Counted from the stretch's first letter, positions 13,015 to 25,836 are shown. The stretch is 53,242 nucleotides of DNA from Polyangiaceae bacterium (GCA_016933275.1 JAFGBI010000082.1:1-53242), one strand, 5' to 3'. Made by a program: numbers and translations. The notes: generated by a model not told the origin, from the letters alone.

Positions 13015-14105
13015 GCGACGCCGGGCCGATGGCTGGTCGCCTCCACCCGACCGCTCGTCACCAGATTGCCTGATGAGTGCAAGCGTCGGACCCTGGGCAT
13101 CGATCCAGCCGAGCTCGGTTGGGCGACGAACGAACGAGCTTCGCTCCCTTTGACACCGACAGGAGAATCGGGAGGGCGCAGGGAGTGCCACTTGGCAGGC
13201 GCTCCGCGACACGCGGATCAGGGTCCATGCCACGGCCTGGGTCACTCCGCAAATCAATGCCCTGCTCCGCAGAGTTTGCGGCATGGCGAAATGCTGTCGT
13301 CTGCACCCGTCGGTTCGAGCAAATATTTGAAATTACTTCCGAATATTGGACTACTGGGGCGAGGTTCCAGCCAAGCCCATGTCCCGAATTGGGACGCCTG
13401 CCTGGTTTGGCGGGTGTTGACGACAAAGACTAGCGACACAAGGGATCTCGTGCTAGGAGCCGCGCCCGCCAGAACGACGGAACCCCCCGTCGACGTGAAG
13501 ACCACAGCGCACCCGCGCGTCCCACAGCCCATCCCTCACTCGAAGAGGGGTTCTTGCTGGGGGGTGCTGCTCTCGGAATGGCCACGCTGGGAACGGCGGT
13601 GCGACACCAAGGAACCGCGTCTCATCGGCACACACCCGCACACGAGCGCCGGGTCGATCGCAACCCATTTCCCTGCCTCGCCTCGATTTACTGGCCAAAG
13701 GGATCTCAACCCCGCCCCGTTCGTACCGTTTGTCTACTCGCACCGTACTGGCGGCGACCGCCCCACCCGCCCTGAGACCACGAGATGATCCACCCGAAAG
13801 GCCTGCCAGCTACCCGGCCCATCGCAGGCGCGTGTCTTGCCCATCCGCTCAGCCGTTCCGCTGACGGTATGGATTTTGCAGCGGTTTCTCGACGACCCGG
13901 CGGAGCAAACCACTCGCCGTCACCCCGCCGCACCCCCGCCGGAACCAACGCCCGGGGCCAGAGCCCCATTCGGGACTCCGTTCCAGACAAGCGCGACGGG
14001 GGAATCTCTCACAGCTCCGAGTTGTTACCCACTTCGGCCTCTGCGACCACGCGCGGCGAGCGCGCAATCGGTGAGGCCGACATCAACCCAGCGGACCTCC
14101 AGAAC
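13015..14105. other. Long region with no convincing gene
   Basis: About 1.1 kb between pheS and the sigma factor. Frames open on both strands (for example 13066-13788) give proteins with no recognisable domain, irregular composition and no ribosome binding site, so I do not call them. A 30-base AT-rich patch at 13321-13350 contrasts with the GC-rich surroundings, but no good promoter spacing is seen. The sigma factor frame stays open from 13785 without protein-like composition before about 14100. It could hold a long leader or a decayed gene. Confidence 0.5.
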
Positions 14106-15497
14106 ATGTCGGACGAAGCCGCCATCGCTCAGATCCAGGACGAAGACGCCGTCGAAACCACGTCGGTGCGCGTCAAGCGGACGTCGGATCTCGACGACCT
14201 CGGGGACGAACCGGCGTCGGGGGACAGCGTCCCTGCCCCGGACCCGACCGCACTCGGCGATCTCGAACGCGAGTTCGCGCGACGAGGGGACGCCGTCGAG
14301 GCAACGAACGACTCGATGCTGTCGCGCTACTTCCGCGAGATGTCGGGCCACCAAGTGATGGGACCCGACGAGGAGCTGCAGACCGCGCAGGAGGTCGAGC
14401 GCACGGAGGTCGATCATTGGAAGGCACTCCTCTCCTACGTTCCGGTGGCCGAGCTTGTGCTCGATCAACTCGAGCGCGACGTCGCTTCCATCGCCGAGGA
14501 GGAACGCCCCCCCCTGCCGCAAGTGGCCGAGCTCCGCACCCTCGCCCAGGCCTATCGCACCCAGCGCTCGAAGCTGCTCGCGGTCCAGGCGAAGCGGTGG
14601 GACGAGTGCTCCGAGGATCTGTCCCGCTTGGTGCGCCTCCCTGACTCCGATCGGATTTGGGTGGCCAATGCCAATCGCGTCGCCCGCACGGCGATCCGTT
14701 CGCCCGAAGACGGTGAGGAACGGCCGATCCTCCCGGAAACGCCTTCCTACCAACGATTCATCGATCGCGTGAAGCGGACCGACGTGCTGCAACGGCGAGC
14801 GAAGAACCGCTTCGTGAAGGCGAACCTCCGCCTCGTAGTGAGCATCGCCCGGCGCTATAACCGCGGACGTTTGCCGCTGATTGACCTGATCCAGGAGGGC
14901 AACATCGGCCTCATGAAGGCGGTGGAGCGCTTCGACCACACGCGCGGCTACCGGTTCAGCACCTATGCCTCGTGGTGGATCCGCCATGCGATCAGCCGGG
15001 CGCTCGCCGACAAGGGACGAGCAGTGCGCATCCCTGTACACATGCTCGATACCTACAATCGCGTGTCCCGCGCGACCCAGACGATCATCGCCCGCACCGG
15101 GCGGGAGCCCACGATCGAGGAGCTCGAAAAGGAGACGGGTGTCCCGCGCGAGAAGCTGGACAAGGTGAAGGACCTCTACGCGGACACGCCCTTCTCCCTC
15201 GACCGACCCGTGGGAGACGAGGACGGCCGACGCTTCATCGATTTCCTCGTCGAGGAGAATTCTGCGTCTCCTTACGACAGCCTCGCCAACCAGAAGTGGG
15301 CGGAGGAGGTGCAGCGACTCCTGGGGACGCTCACCCCCATCGAATCGCGCATCATCCGGTGGCGCTTCGGACTCGACAATGAGGACGAGCTCACGCTGAA
15401 GGAGATCGGCGACAAGTACAACCTGTCGCGGGAGCGGATCCGCCAGCTCCAAGAGCAAGCGATCGGGAAGATCCGCAAGCAGATGCGCGACTTCTAG
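14106..15497 (+). CDS. Sigma-70 family RNA polymerase sigma factor (RpoD/RpoS-like)
   Basis: A 463-residue primary-type or group 2 sigma factor. An acidic N-terminus (about 1-60) is followed by region 1.2 ([20 protein letters not shown]), a charged non-conserved segment, then region 2 ([20 protein letters not shown] through the 2.3/2.4 helix [20 protein letters not shown]), region 3 ([19 protein letters not shown]) and region 4 with a helix-turn-helix ([20 protein letters not shown]). It recruits core polymerase to promoters; whether it is the housekeeping or a stationary-phase type sigma cannot be settled here, since the large RpoD region 1.1 is missing. I chose ATG 14106 ([14 protein letters not shown]); the frame is open to 13785, so earlier starts are possible. 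A strong hairpin lies 20 bases beyond the stop. Confidence 0.9.
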   Translation: MSDEAAIAQIQDEDAVETTSVRVKRTSDLDDLGDEPASGDSVPAPDPTALGDLEREFARRGDAVEATNDSMLSRYFREMSGHQVMGPDEELQTAQEVERTEVDHWKALLSYVPVAELVLDQLERDVASIAEEERPPLPQVAELRTLAQAYRTQRSKLLAVQAKRWDECSEDLSRLVRLPDSDRIWVANANRVARTAIRSPEDGEERPILPETPSYQRFIDRVKRTDVLQRRAKNRFVKANLRLVVSIARRYNRGRLPLIDLIQEGNIGLMKAVERFDHTRGYRFSTYASWWIRHAISRALADKGRAVRIPVHMLDTYNRVSRATQTIIARTGREPTIEELEKETGVPREKLDKVKDLYADTPFSLDRPVGDEDGRRFIDFLVEENSASPYDSLANQKWAEEVQRLLGTLTPIESRIIRWRFGLDNEDELTLKEIGDKYNLSRERIRQLQEQAIGKIRKQMRDF

Positions 15498-15516
15498 CCC
15501 GCCGGGCGCGTTCCCA

Positions 15517-15559
15517 CGGCTCCGTCACGGCGAGCACCCCGACCGGTGCTCCGGAGCCG
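15517..15559 (+). terminator. Hairpin after sigma factor gene
   Basis: A two-part stem: outer CGGCTCCG/CGGAGCCG and inner GAGCACC/GGTGCTC with loop CCGACC (15532-15551). It is 20 bases after the sigma factor stop and has no T-run, so it could be a factor-assisted terminator or a transcript-stabilising structure. Confidence 0.55.
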
Positions 15560-15889
15560 TTCGGGGCGGTCGATAGGGTGCCACCCTGACCCCTCGGTCG
15601 AACGGCCCCGACGGCCTTCCCACGGTCGATGTGGGGGGCTTGAGTCAAGCACGTGGTGGACCTTCCGTGCGTCATTTACAACGGATGGGTTCCTCACGTA
15701 CCGTCTCGGCACGCGCTCCCGTCCCCCCTGCCCCGGCCGAAAATCGCTTCGCTGGCTCGGCGCAATGAGCCCCCCCCGTCCTCTCCCAATCCGCGAACGA
15801 CGGCGCGGGCCAACGCGGGCGCCGGCCGAGGGGCGGAGCGAACCCCCACGACGTGAGCATCGCATGTCGTCGCCAACGGAGTCGCGAAG
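15560..15889. other. Leader region of the Alternative Complex III cluster
   Basis: About 330 non-coding bases before actA. It should contain the promoter of the respiratory operon. A CTTGAGTCAAG palindrome occurs at about 15639-15649 and could be an operator, but I cannot assign -35 and -10 boxes with confidence. Confidence 0.4.
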
Positions 15890-16539
15890 GTGTCGGTGAC
15901 GCAGCAACTCACCTTCCCTCGGTGGGCCAATCAGGTGCGCAGCGTGGTGGGGCTCCTGTTCGTGCTGGGTCCCCTCTACGCGCTGGGCCTGGTGTACTTC
16001 GGTGGGGCACCTCGCACGACCAACGTCGGGTACATGCCGGCGCAACCCGTCCCGTTCAGCCACGCCCAACACGTGGGGCAGCTGGGGATGGACTGCCGCT
16101 ACTGCCACCTCTTCGTCGATCGCGCGGCGCACGCGTCGATACCGACCACCGAATCCTGCATGAACTGCCACCGCGCGATCTGGGCGACGAGCCCCAAGCT
16201 GCTTCTCGTCCGCGAGAGCCTGACGACCGGCAAATCCATCGAGTGGTGGCGCGTCCACGATCTGCCCGACTACGCGTACTTCGACCACAGCGCTCATGTC
16301 GCGCGCGGCGTTGGTTGCGTCTCCTGCCACGGACGTGTCGATCAGATGGCCGAGGTTTGGCAGGATCTCTCGCTCAGCATGAGCTTCTGTCTCGCGTGCC
16401 ACCGTTCACCCGAGCAGCACCTGCGACCGCCGGATCAGGTTACCAGCATGGATTGGCAGGCGCCCAACGGCGATCCCATCGCCCACGGCATGGTCCTGCG
16501 TGACCGGGCCGGCATCAACCCATCGACGGATTGCTCGAC

Positions 16540-16552
<13 letters not shown>
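15890..16552 (+). CDS. actA: Alternative Complex III subunit ActA, pentaheme cytochrome c
   Basis: A 220-residue periplasmic membrane-anchored cytochrome. One hydrophobic segment (about residues 17-37) is followed by five CxxCH heme sites: CRYCH 69, CMNCH 90, CVSCH 143, CLACH 167 and CSTCH 215. Five hemes and this length match ActA of Alternative Complex III, the quinol:electron-acceptor oxidoreductase that replaces the bc1 complex. Two 'FxHxxH' segments (PFSHAQHV, YFDHSAHV) provide likely distal histidine ligands. Translation is taken from GTG 15890, with GTG 15896 as the alternative. It overlaps the start of actB, so the two are probably translationally coupled; it is the first gene of a seven-gene same-strand cluster. 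Confidence 0.95.
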
Positions 16553-19641
<3,089 letters not shown>

Positions 19642-19673
19642 CCAGGCACCACGATGCGGAGGGAGGCTAGATC

Positions 19674-21032
19674 GTGACGGCGACTCCAGTGAGCCCCTAC
19701 CAGGGTCGCCCGGGCGGGGAGAACGTCTTCGCGCGAATCACCGAGAACGTCGCGCGCATCGCGGAGGCGCCCCGCCCACCCCCCGCCTGGTACGTGGCGT
19801 TCGGGATCTCGGTGGCCCTGCTCCTGATTTTCATCTCGAATCTCGCTCTGGTGGCGTGGTTCGGCGTGGGACTCTGGGGCACGATGCACCCGGTCGCTTG
19901 GGGCTTTCCGATCGTAAACTTCGTCTTCTGGATCGGCATCGGTCACGCGGGAACCCTGATCAGCGCCATCCTGTACCTATTGCGCCAGGACTGGCGGACG
20001 GCCATCAGCCGCTTCGCCGAGGCGATGACGGTCTTCGCCCTCGTCTGCGCGGTCGTCTTCCCCGGGATCCACGTCGGCCGTCCCTGGGTCTCGTACTGGA
20101 TGCTTCCCTACCCGAACCAGATGGGGATGTGGCCACAGTTCCGGAGTCCGCTCGAGTGGGATCTCTTCGCGGTCGGCACCTACGCGACGGTGAGTGTCAT
20201 GTTCTGGTACCTGGGCATGGTCCCGGATTTCGCGACCTTGCGCAATCGCGCCGCCGGACCCGTTCGCCGCGTAGCATACGGGATCGCCGCCATGGGGTGG
20301 CGCGGCTCCTCCCGTCAGTGGCACCGCTACGAGCGCGCCTACCTGCTCCTCGCGGCGCTCGCCACCCCGCTCGTGCTGAGCGTCCATTCGGTCGTCGCGT
20401 TCGACTTCGCGACCTCGCAGCTGCCCGGCTGGCACTCGACCATCTTCCCGCCCTACTTCGTGGCCGGCGCGATCTTCGGTGGTTTCGCCATGGTCGTCAC
20501 GCTGGTGGTGCCGGCGCGGCAGTTCTTCGGGCTCGCGTCGCTGATTCAGATCCGTCATCTCGAGCTCATGAACAAGATCATCCTCGCGACGGGGATGCTG
20601 GTCGGATACGCCTATGCGATGGAGTTTTTCATTGCCTGGTACAGCGGGGTCACGTTCGAGCAGTTCGCCTTCGTCAACCGCGCCTTCGGCCCGTACGCAT
20701 GGGCCTACTGGACGATGATCCTCTGCAACCTCGCCGCACCGCAGGTGTTCTGGTGGAAGGCTGCCCGCACCAATGTCTGGGTCAGTCTGGCGGTGGGGAT
20801 CATCGTCAATGTCGGGATGTGGTTCGAACGCTTCGTCATCATCTGCACCTCCCTCTCCCGTGACTTCCTTCCGTCGAGCTGGGGCTACTTCGTGCCGACG
20901 GCATACGACTACCTGACGTTGGCCGGCAGCTTCGGCCTCTTCTTCACCCTCTTCCTCCTCTTCTGCCGCTACCTCCCCATGGTGGCCATGGCCGAGGTGA
21001 AGGCGACCCAGCCGAGCGCCCGTGTCCGCTGA
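19674..21032 (+). CDS. actC: Alternative Complex III subunit ActC, NrfD-like membrane protein
   Basis: A 452-residue integral membrane protein with about ten hydrophobic helices and the NrfD/PsrC family pattern (for example '[20 protein letters not shown]' in helix 2 and '[20 protein letters not shown]'). In Alternative Complex III it forms, with ActF, the membrane core that binds menaquinol. The GTG at 19674 is preceded by GGAGGGAGG and comes 32 bases after actB. A cytoplasmic or periplasmic N-terminal stretch of about 40 residues precedes the first helix, as in other ActC proteins. Conserved His and Asp/Glu residues inside helices could take part in quinol binding or proton transfer. Confidence 0.95.
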   Translation: MTATPVSPYQGRPGGENVFARITENVARIAEAPRPPPAWYVAFGISVALLLIFISNLALVAWFGVGLWGTMHPVAWGFPIVNFVFWIGIGHAGTLISAILYLLRQDWRTAISRFAEAMTVFALVCAVVFPGIHVGRPWVSYWMLPYPNQMGMWPQFRSPLEWDLFAVGTYATVSVMFWYLGMVPDFATLRNRAAGPVRRVAYGIAAMGWRGSSRQWHRYERAYLLLAALATPLVLSVHSVVAFDFATSQLPGWHSTIFPPYFVAGAIFGGFAMVVTLVVPARQFFGLASLIQIRHLELMNKIILATGMLVGYAYAMEFFIAWYSGVTFEQFAFVNRAFGPYAWAYWTMILCNLAAPQVFWWKAARTNVWVSLAVGIIVNVGMWFERFVIICTSLSRDFLPSSWGYFVPTAYDYLTLAGSFGLFFTLFLLFCRYLPMVAMAEVKATQPSARVR

Positions 21033-21044
21033 GCTCCTCGAGTC

Positions 21045-22283
21045 ATGACCGTCCACGACGAGCCCCCACCCCGAATCGTCGCGCCTTCGGCGCCCGTGCT
21101 CCACGGGCTCCTGGCCGAATACGACGACGCGGCAACGCTCCTGGCGGCCGCCCGACGGGTTCGCGAGGCCGGACTCGAGCGCTGGGACACCTTCACCCCG
21201 TTCCCGGTGCACGGCATCGACCAGGCGATGGGGATTCGCTCGACGGTCCTGCCGTGGCTCGTCTTCGCGGCGGGCGTCACCGGATGCCTCGTCGGTCTCC
21301 TCCTGCAGTATTGGACCAACGCGGTGGACTACGCCTGGATTGTCAGCGGGAAGCCCTTCTGGAGTCTACCGGCGAACGTGCCCATCGCCTTCGCGCTGGC
21401 AGTGCTATCGAGCGCGCTCACTGCCTTCTTCGGGATGCTGGTCCTCAACAACTTGCCTCACCCATGGCACCCGATCGACCTCGAGAAACGCTTCGCGCGG
21501 AGCACGATCGACCGCTTCTTCCTCCTGATCGAGGCCGCGGACCCGCGGTTCGACTCCGTACAGACGCGCGCGATCCTCGACGAAACCGGGCCGGTCCTCG
21601 TTGACGTGGTGCACGAGGATACGGCGTCGCCCTTCCGCACCCCGCGGGCCGTCATCCATGGGCTCGTCGTGCTGCTGGTCGCGGCGCTCGTGCCGTTCGG
21701 TCTCCTCGCACAGGCTCGGGCGACCAAGAGCCGGACCCCCCCCATCCACTTGGTCCGAGACATGGATGCCCAACCAACCGTCAAGGCGCAGCAAGCATTC
21801 CCCCGCTTCGCCGACGGTCGAGGGGCACGACCCGCTGTGGGGGGAACGGTTGCCCGCGAAGACCAGCTCGATGAACACCTCACTCGCGGTACGATCCGGG
21901 GGGCCGCGAGCCGGGTGTTTCCGCCGACCGTCGCGGCAGACCGCGCAAACATGGGGGCGGGGCGGCGTGCCTTCGATACCTACTGCGTTCCCTGCCATGG
22001 CTACGTCGGCAACGGCGACGGTATGGTGGCTCAGCGGGCCGAGGCCCTCGCGCAGGGGATCTGGGTGCCACCTACCAACCTCAACCAAGACCACCTGCGA
22101 AGACAACCCGTCGGGCAATTGTTCCTGTCCGTCTCGGACGGGATCCGGACCATGCCTGCCTACGGACCGCTGGTCCCCATCGAGGATCGCTGGCGAATCA
22201 TCATGTACGTTCGCGCGTTGCAGCGCCGAAGCTCGGCGACAATCGCCGACGTACCGGCCGCGGAGCGGAAGGCCCTCGAGTAA
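21045..22283 (+). CDS. actDE: Fused Alternative Complex III subunits ActD-ActE
   Basis: A 412-residue protein combining two subunits that are separate in the best known complexes. Residues about 15-185 are ActD-like (DUF3341): 'GLLAEYDDAATLLAAARRVREAG', two membrane helices (about 70-90 and 108-128) and 'LPHPWHPID'. After a further hydrophobic segment (about 205-225) comes an ActE-like monoheme cytochrome c domain with CVPCH at 314-318 and a later Met in 'DGIRTMPAYGPLV' as the probable sixth heme ligand. No frameshift or stop lies between the parts, so this is a true fusion and not a reading error in this sequence. It starts at ATG 21045, 12 bases after actC, and is followed closely by actF. 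Confidence 0.92.
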   Translation: MTVHDEPPPRIVAPSAPVLHGLLAEYDDAATLLAAARRVREAGLERWDTFTPFPVHGIDQAMGIRSTVLPWLVFAAGVTGCLVGLLLQYWTNAVDYAWIVSGKPFWSLPANVPIAFALAVLSSALTAFFGMLVLNNLPHPWHPIDLEKRFARSTIDRFFLLIEAADPRFDSVQTRAILDETGPVLVDVVHEDTASPFRTPRAVIHGLVVLLVAALVPFGLLAQARATKSRTPPIHLVRDMDAQPTVKAQQAFPRFADGRGARPAVGGTVAREDQLDEHLTRGTIRGAASRVFPPTVAADRANMGAGRRAFDTYCVPCHGYVGNGDGMVAQRAEALAQGIWVPPTNLNQDHLRRQPVGQLFLSVSDGIRTMPAYGPLVPIEDRWRIIMYVRALQRRSSATIADVPAAERKALE

Positions 22284-22295
22284 GGAGCTTGGGTA

Positions 22296-23543
22296 GTGGC
22301 GAAACCGAAGCAAGCGGGACCGGTCACGCCACGGCCAGGCGTGCCGAACGACGACGTGAGCTTCGATGGTCTCGCCCCGGGGGTATGCCGCATCGCGACG
22401 TCGGCCGGTGTAGCGCTGCTCGCCGTGAGTGTCGGGCTCGGCGCCACCGAGGGCGACGGCTTCCGCCGGTTCCTCCACTCGTACTTGGTGGCGTTCATGT
22501 ACGTGCTGAGCCTCGGGCTCGGCGCCCTGTGGTGGGTGACGCTGCAACACCTCGTCGGAGCGCGGTGGAGCGTGGTCGTCCGGCGAATTGGCGAGCTACT
22601 GGCGTCGTCGATGCCGGCGCTGGCGGTCCTGTCGCTCCCGATCATCGCGTCCGTGCTGCTCGAGAGCGACCGCCTGTTCCCCTGGGTCGACCCCTCGTTC
22701 ATGCAATCCCAGAGCGCGCTCGCCGCCAAGCGACCGTACCTGAACCCGGGATTCTTCGTCGCCCGCTGGGCGATCTACTTCAGCTTCTGGACTGCGCTCG
22801 GGTACTGGCTCCTTCGCTGCTCGCTCGCCCAGGACGCGACCGGTGGCACGGGACCACTCGATGGCGCGCGAAAGGTCAGCCCGCTGGCGATGATCGGCTT
22901 CGCGATCACCGCGACCTGCGCGTCCGTCGACTACATCATGACGCTCGACCCAACCTGGTACTCGACCGTCTTCGGCGTGTATTACTTCGCGGGCTGTGTG
23001 ATCGCGATCCACTCGGCCATGGTGCTCATCGTCGTCTTCCTCCAGCACCGAGGGCGCCTCACCCGCAGCGTAACGCCACACCACTTTCACGACCTCGGGA
23101 AGATGATGTTCGCCTTCACGGTGTTCTGGGCCTACATCGCGTTCTCCCAACTACTGCTCGTCTGGTACGCGAACCTCCCCGAAGAGACCGTCTGGTACCG
23201 CGTCCGCTCCCAGGGTTCCTGGTTCTTTGTCGCTGTCGTCCTGGTCATCGGCCACTTCGGGTTGCCGTTCTTCGGGCTCTTGTCGCGTCACGCGAAACGA
23301 CACCGCGCCAGCCTGTCCTTCTGGGCTGGGTGGCTGCTGGTGCTCCACTTCGTCGACCTATACTTCCTGATCATGCCTACGTTCTACCCCGGCGGAGTCT
23401 CCTGGCGTGTGCCCGATTTGACCACTTGGCTCGGTCTCTTGGCGCTCTTCGTCGCCGACGTCGCCCGCCGGGCGCGGGGGCGCAACCTCGTGCCCTCGCG
23501 CGACCCCCGGCTCGCCGAATCACTCGCGTTCGAGAACTCGTGA
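22296..23543 (+). CDS. actF: Alternative Complex III subunit ActF
   Basis: A 415-residue polytopic membrane protein, about ten helices, the second NrfD-related core subunit of Alternative Complex III. Family features include 'FLHSYLVAFMYVLSLGLGAL', 'FWTALGYWLL', 'CASVDYIMTLDPTWYSTVFG' and a conserved 'HDLGKMMFAFTVFWAYIAFSQ' helix. It is shorter in loops than ActC and is thought to help build the quinol site and proton path. Translation begins at GTG 22296, ten bases after an AAGGAG element and 12 bases after the actDE stop. Its stop overlaps the GTG of the next gene in the form GTGA, which implies translational coupling. Confidence 0.93.
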   Translation: MAKPKQAGPVTPRPGVPNDDVSFDGLAPGVCRIATSAGVALLAVSVGLGATEGDGFRRFLHSYLVAFMYVLSLGLGALWWVTLQHLVGARWSVVVRRIGELLASSMPALAVLSLPIIASVLLESDRLFPWVDPSFMQSQSALAAKRPYLNPGFFVARWAIYFSFWTALGYWLLRCSLAQDATGGTGPLDGARKVSPLAMIGFAITATCASVDYIMTLDPTWYSTVFGVYYFAGCVIAIHSAMVLIVVFLQHRGRLTRSVTPHHFHDLGKMMFAFTVFWAYIAFSQLLLVWYANLPEETVWYRVRSQGSWFFVAVVLVIGHFGLPFFGLLSRHAKRHRASLSFWAGWLLVLHFVDLYFLIMPTFYPGGVSWRVPDLTTWLGLLALFVADVARRARGRNLVPSRDPRLAESLAFENS

Positions 23544-24016
23544 GCGAGCCTATGGCAACCGAATCCAACAAAGTGAACCTGGGTACCCTCGCCGCGTTGG
23601 GGGCAATCCTGGCCCTCGCGCTGGTGGGGCTCGTGGCGGCGGTCACGGTGATGGCGATGGAAGGGACCGCGCTCGAACGAACCCGAAAGGGTGGTGCGGT
23701 CAACACACGACCCTTCCGGGACCTGGCCGACGCCCAACGCGCGGATCTCACCGAAGACGCGGAATGGCTGGACCAGCAGGCCGGGATCCTGTCGATCTCC
23801 ATCGATCGCGCCATGGAGCTCGTGATCGAAGAGCTGGCGCGCGACCCAACCGTCGCGACACCTCGAGCCGCTACCGACGCCCCGGCAACCGCTGGCAGCG
23901 TCGGGGTCGGAGCCGACAGCGCCGCCACCCGGACAGACCCTCACCGACCGGCACCCACCAGATCCACGGCCGCGTCTGCGGCGCCCCAACCCGACCCGCC
24001 GAGCGCCCAGCGATGA
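23540..24016 (+). CDS. Small single-span membrane protein of respiratory cluster
   Basis: A 158-residue protein (154 if it starts at ATG 23552). One membrane helix (about 20-38, 'LAALGAILALALVGLVAAVT') is followed by a short periplasmic region 'LADAQRADLTEDAEWLDQQAG' and 'ISIDRAMELVIEELARDP', then an Ala/Thr/Pro-rich tail. Small proteins with a helix followed by an 'IDRAMELV' motif occur beside Alternative Complex III, SCO and oxidase genes in other Deltaproteobacteria, where their role is not established; I recall this resemblance and could not check it. The GTGA overlap with actF and the 46-base gap to the CoxB-like gene place it firmly in the operon. Confidence 0.8.
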   Translation: MSEPMATESNKVNLGTLAALGAILALALVGLVAAVTVMAMEGTALERTRKGGAVNTRPFRDLADAQRADLTEDAEWLDQQAGILSISIDRAMELVIEELARDPTVATPRAATDAPATAGSVGVGADSAATRTDPHRPAPTRSTAASAAPQPDPPSAQR

Positions 24017-24062
24017 ACCACCTCGAACACCGCGAGCGCGTACCCAGGAGGCAATCCCAGCC

Positions 24063-25103
24063 ATGACCTGCCTCGGGTCCAACGCGCTCGACACGCCAGG
24101 AGCACCGGCGACGTTCGAGCCGGCGACGCTCGCGACAACAGTGGCGCCGGTCCCCCGAATCTTGGCGTCCCCATTCGAGTGGTTGCCGACCCCGGGCTCG
24201 ACGAGCGCGGCGCACGTCGACTGGCTCTTCAACGCGCTGCTGGTCATCTCCAGCGTGGTGACGCTCGGCACGGTCGCGGCCGTGCTCGTCTTCCTCGTCC
24301 GCAACCGGAACCGGTGTCGCCCCGAGGAGGGCAGACTGGTCTCCGCGCACCGAAACGCGCTCCTCGAGGTGACGTGGTCCGTGATCCCGCTCGGGATCGT
24401 GGTGACGATCTTCTACTGGGGATTCAGGGGCTACCTCGATCTGCGAACGGCTCCCCAGGACGCCATCCAGATCAGCGCAACGGGACAAGAGTGGAGGTGG
24501 CTCTTCACCTACCCCAATGGCCTTACCGATGACGCCCTCCACGTTCCGGTGAACACGCCGGTGCGCGTGGTCCTCGGCTCCCAGGATGTGCCCTTCGGTC
24601 TCGCCTTCCCCTCGTTTCGCACCAGAACGGAAGCCGTTCCCGGTCGTCAATCGGACCTCTGGTTCCAGGCGACCCAGGTTGGGAAATTCCCGATCCTCTG
24701 CGCCGAGTACTGCGGTGCCGCTCACCCAGCGGCACGCGCCTCGGTGGTGGTGCATGAACCGGGCGGCTACGAGAAGTGGTTGGAGACCCGGGAGCAACAG
24801 GCGATGCGCAAGCCGCCCGCGGAGCTTGGCGCGGATCTGTTCCAGAAGCACGCTTGCATGACCTGCCATTCGGTCGATGGCAAACCCCTCGTCGGACCGA
24901 CGCTGAAAGGAGTCTTCGGCCGCGACGCGGAGCTCGAAGACGGGGCGACCGCCAAGATCGACGGCGACTACCTGCGCGAATCGCTCCTCCGGCCCCATGC
25001 CAAGGTGGTCAAGGGATACACTCCCGCGATGCCGACCTACCAAGGAAAATTCGACGAAAACGAGCTCGCCGGTCTCATCGAGTACCTCAAGACGCTGAGA
25101 TGA
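24063..25103 (+). CDS. CoxB-like oxidase subunit II with cytochrome c domain, CuA site incomplete
   Basis: A 346-residue protein of caa3-type architecture: two membrane helices (about 50-78 and 100-122), a cupredoxin domain with the aromatic patch 'GQEWRWLFTYP', and a C-terminal monoheme cytochrome c (CMTCH 265-269, likely Met ligand in 'YTPAMPTYQG'). The CuA site is altered. In the family pattern DVxHSFxxP the histidine is replaced by Phe178 (DVPFGLAFP, codon TTC at 24594), and after C213, E215, C217 and H221 the methionine ligand position is Ala224 (CAEYCGAAHPAA). Four of six ligands remain. The gene has a good Shine-Dalgarno (AGGAGG) and no frameshift. It ends the cluster: no coxA or coxC follows. 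It probably takes electrons from Alternative Complex III through its heme c, but onward transfer by a normal CuA centre is doubtful. Confidence 0.9.
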   Translation: MTCLGSNALDTPGAPATFEPATLATTVAPVPRILASPFEWLPTPGSTSAAHVDWLFNALLVISSVVTLGTVAAVLVFLVRNRNRCRPEEGRLVSAHRNALLEVTWSVIPLGIVVTIFYWGFRGYLDLRTAPQDAIQISATGQEWRWLFTYPNGLTDDALHVPVNTPVRVVLGSQDVPFGLAFPSFRTRTEAVPGRQSDLWFQATQVGKFPILCAEYCGAAHPAARASVVVHEPGGYEKWLETREQQAMRKPPAELGADLFQKHACMTCHSVDGKPLVGPTLKGVFGRDAELEDGATAKIDGDYLRESLLRPHAKVVKGYTPAMPTYQGKFDENELAGLIEYLKTLR

Positions 25104-25836
25104 TCACCGCGACGTCCCGCACCGACGCTGCTCCGCGGTGTCGCGAGCCGATCGGGGACGTCGCCCGCACCGTTGGCGCGAACGCCGGTCCTGAGGATGG
25201 GTAGGTCGACCGGTCCGAACCCCAGCCGGCGAGCCATCTCGAGTACCAGCCGCGGGCCGCGAACGCGCCGTCCACCTCGTAGTCCCTTGGCGGCGTGATC
25301 TTGACCGGATCCGGCAGAGATTTTTTCTACGTTCTCGCGGCCATCAGCAATCAGGCGTCAGCAGTCAGGATCTCCGCGTTCTACCTGACAGCTGACCACT
25401 GACCACTGACCGCTGATGGCCTGTTTGGTGCCGGCTCCGCCGGGTTGGGATGGGGGAACGCGGATCGGGCCATCCTGCGCTCCCAATCGCGATTGCGCGC
25501 AGCCCCGCTTCGATTTGGTTCGATCCGGTTCCGGAGGGGGCAGAGCCCCGTACAGGAGTTCACATCTCACCCCGAGATCCGGCCGCCACTCGGGAGAGCC
25601 CGAGGTTGGACGTGGACGGCTGCGACGAGCCCGAGCCCGAGCCCGAGCGCCGAGGACGCTTGCCGAGATCGTCCTCGACGAAGGCTGCAATCCCATGCCT
25701 CCCCGACCTACCCGAATGGTGAGCGTTGAGCCCACACCGGAGTCGAGGAAGCCAGAACCAAAACGAGAGAAGGCATTGGGTTCGGCGAATGCTACCCGCC
25801 CGGCAGAGATTCGCGGTATTCTCGTGTGGTTATCCC
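25104..25836. other. Intergenic with second-family repeat
   Basis: About 730 bases between the CoxB-like gene and a kinase. It contains repeat copy F2, a T6 run at 25321-25326, and a run of CCCGAG hexamers near 25629-25650. Open frames here lack domains and ribosome binding sites. The kinase promoter should lie at its right end. Confidence 0.45.
25343..25446 (-). repeat. Second dispersed repeat (copy F2)
   Basis: On the minus strand the order is AACCCGGCGGAGCCGG, ACCAAACAGGCCA, a short array of GTCAGCG/GTCAGTG heptamers, GAACGCGGAGAT and a tail TGACGCCTGATTGCTGAT. These blocks match copy F1 (5957-6087) in the same order with several base changes, and the array is shorter. Confidence 0.78.

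Noticed and set aside
13321..13350. Promoter in the AT-rich patch (TTGAAA and TATTGG)
   Set aside because: The spacing between the two boxes is only about 11 bases, too short for a sigma-70 promoter.
13301..13360. tRNA-like GGTTCGA segment
   Set aside because: No acceptor stem or anticodon arm could be folded around it.
13066..13788. 240-codon open frame after pheS
   Set aside because: Irregular composition, no start signal and no recognisable motif; kept only as an unexplained region.
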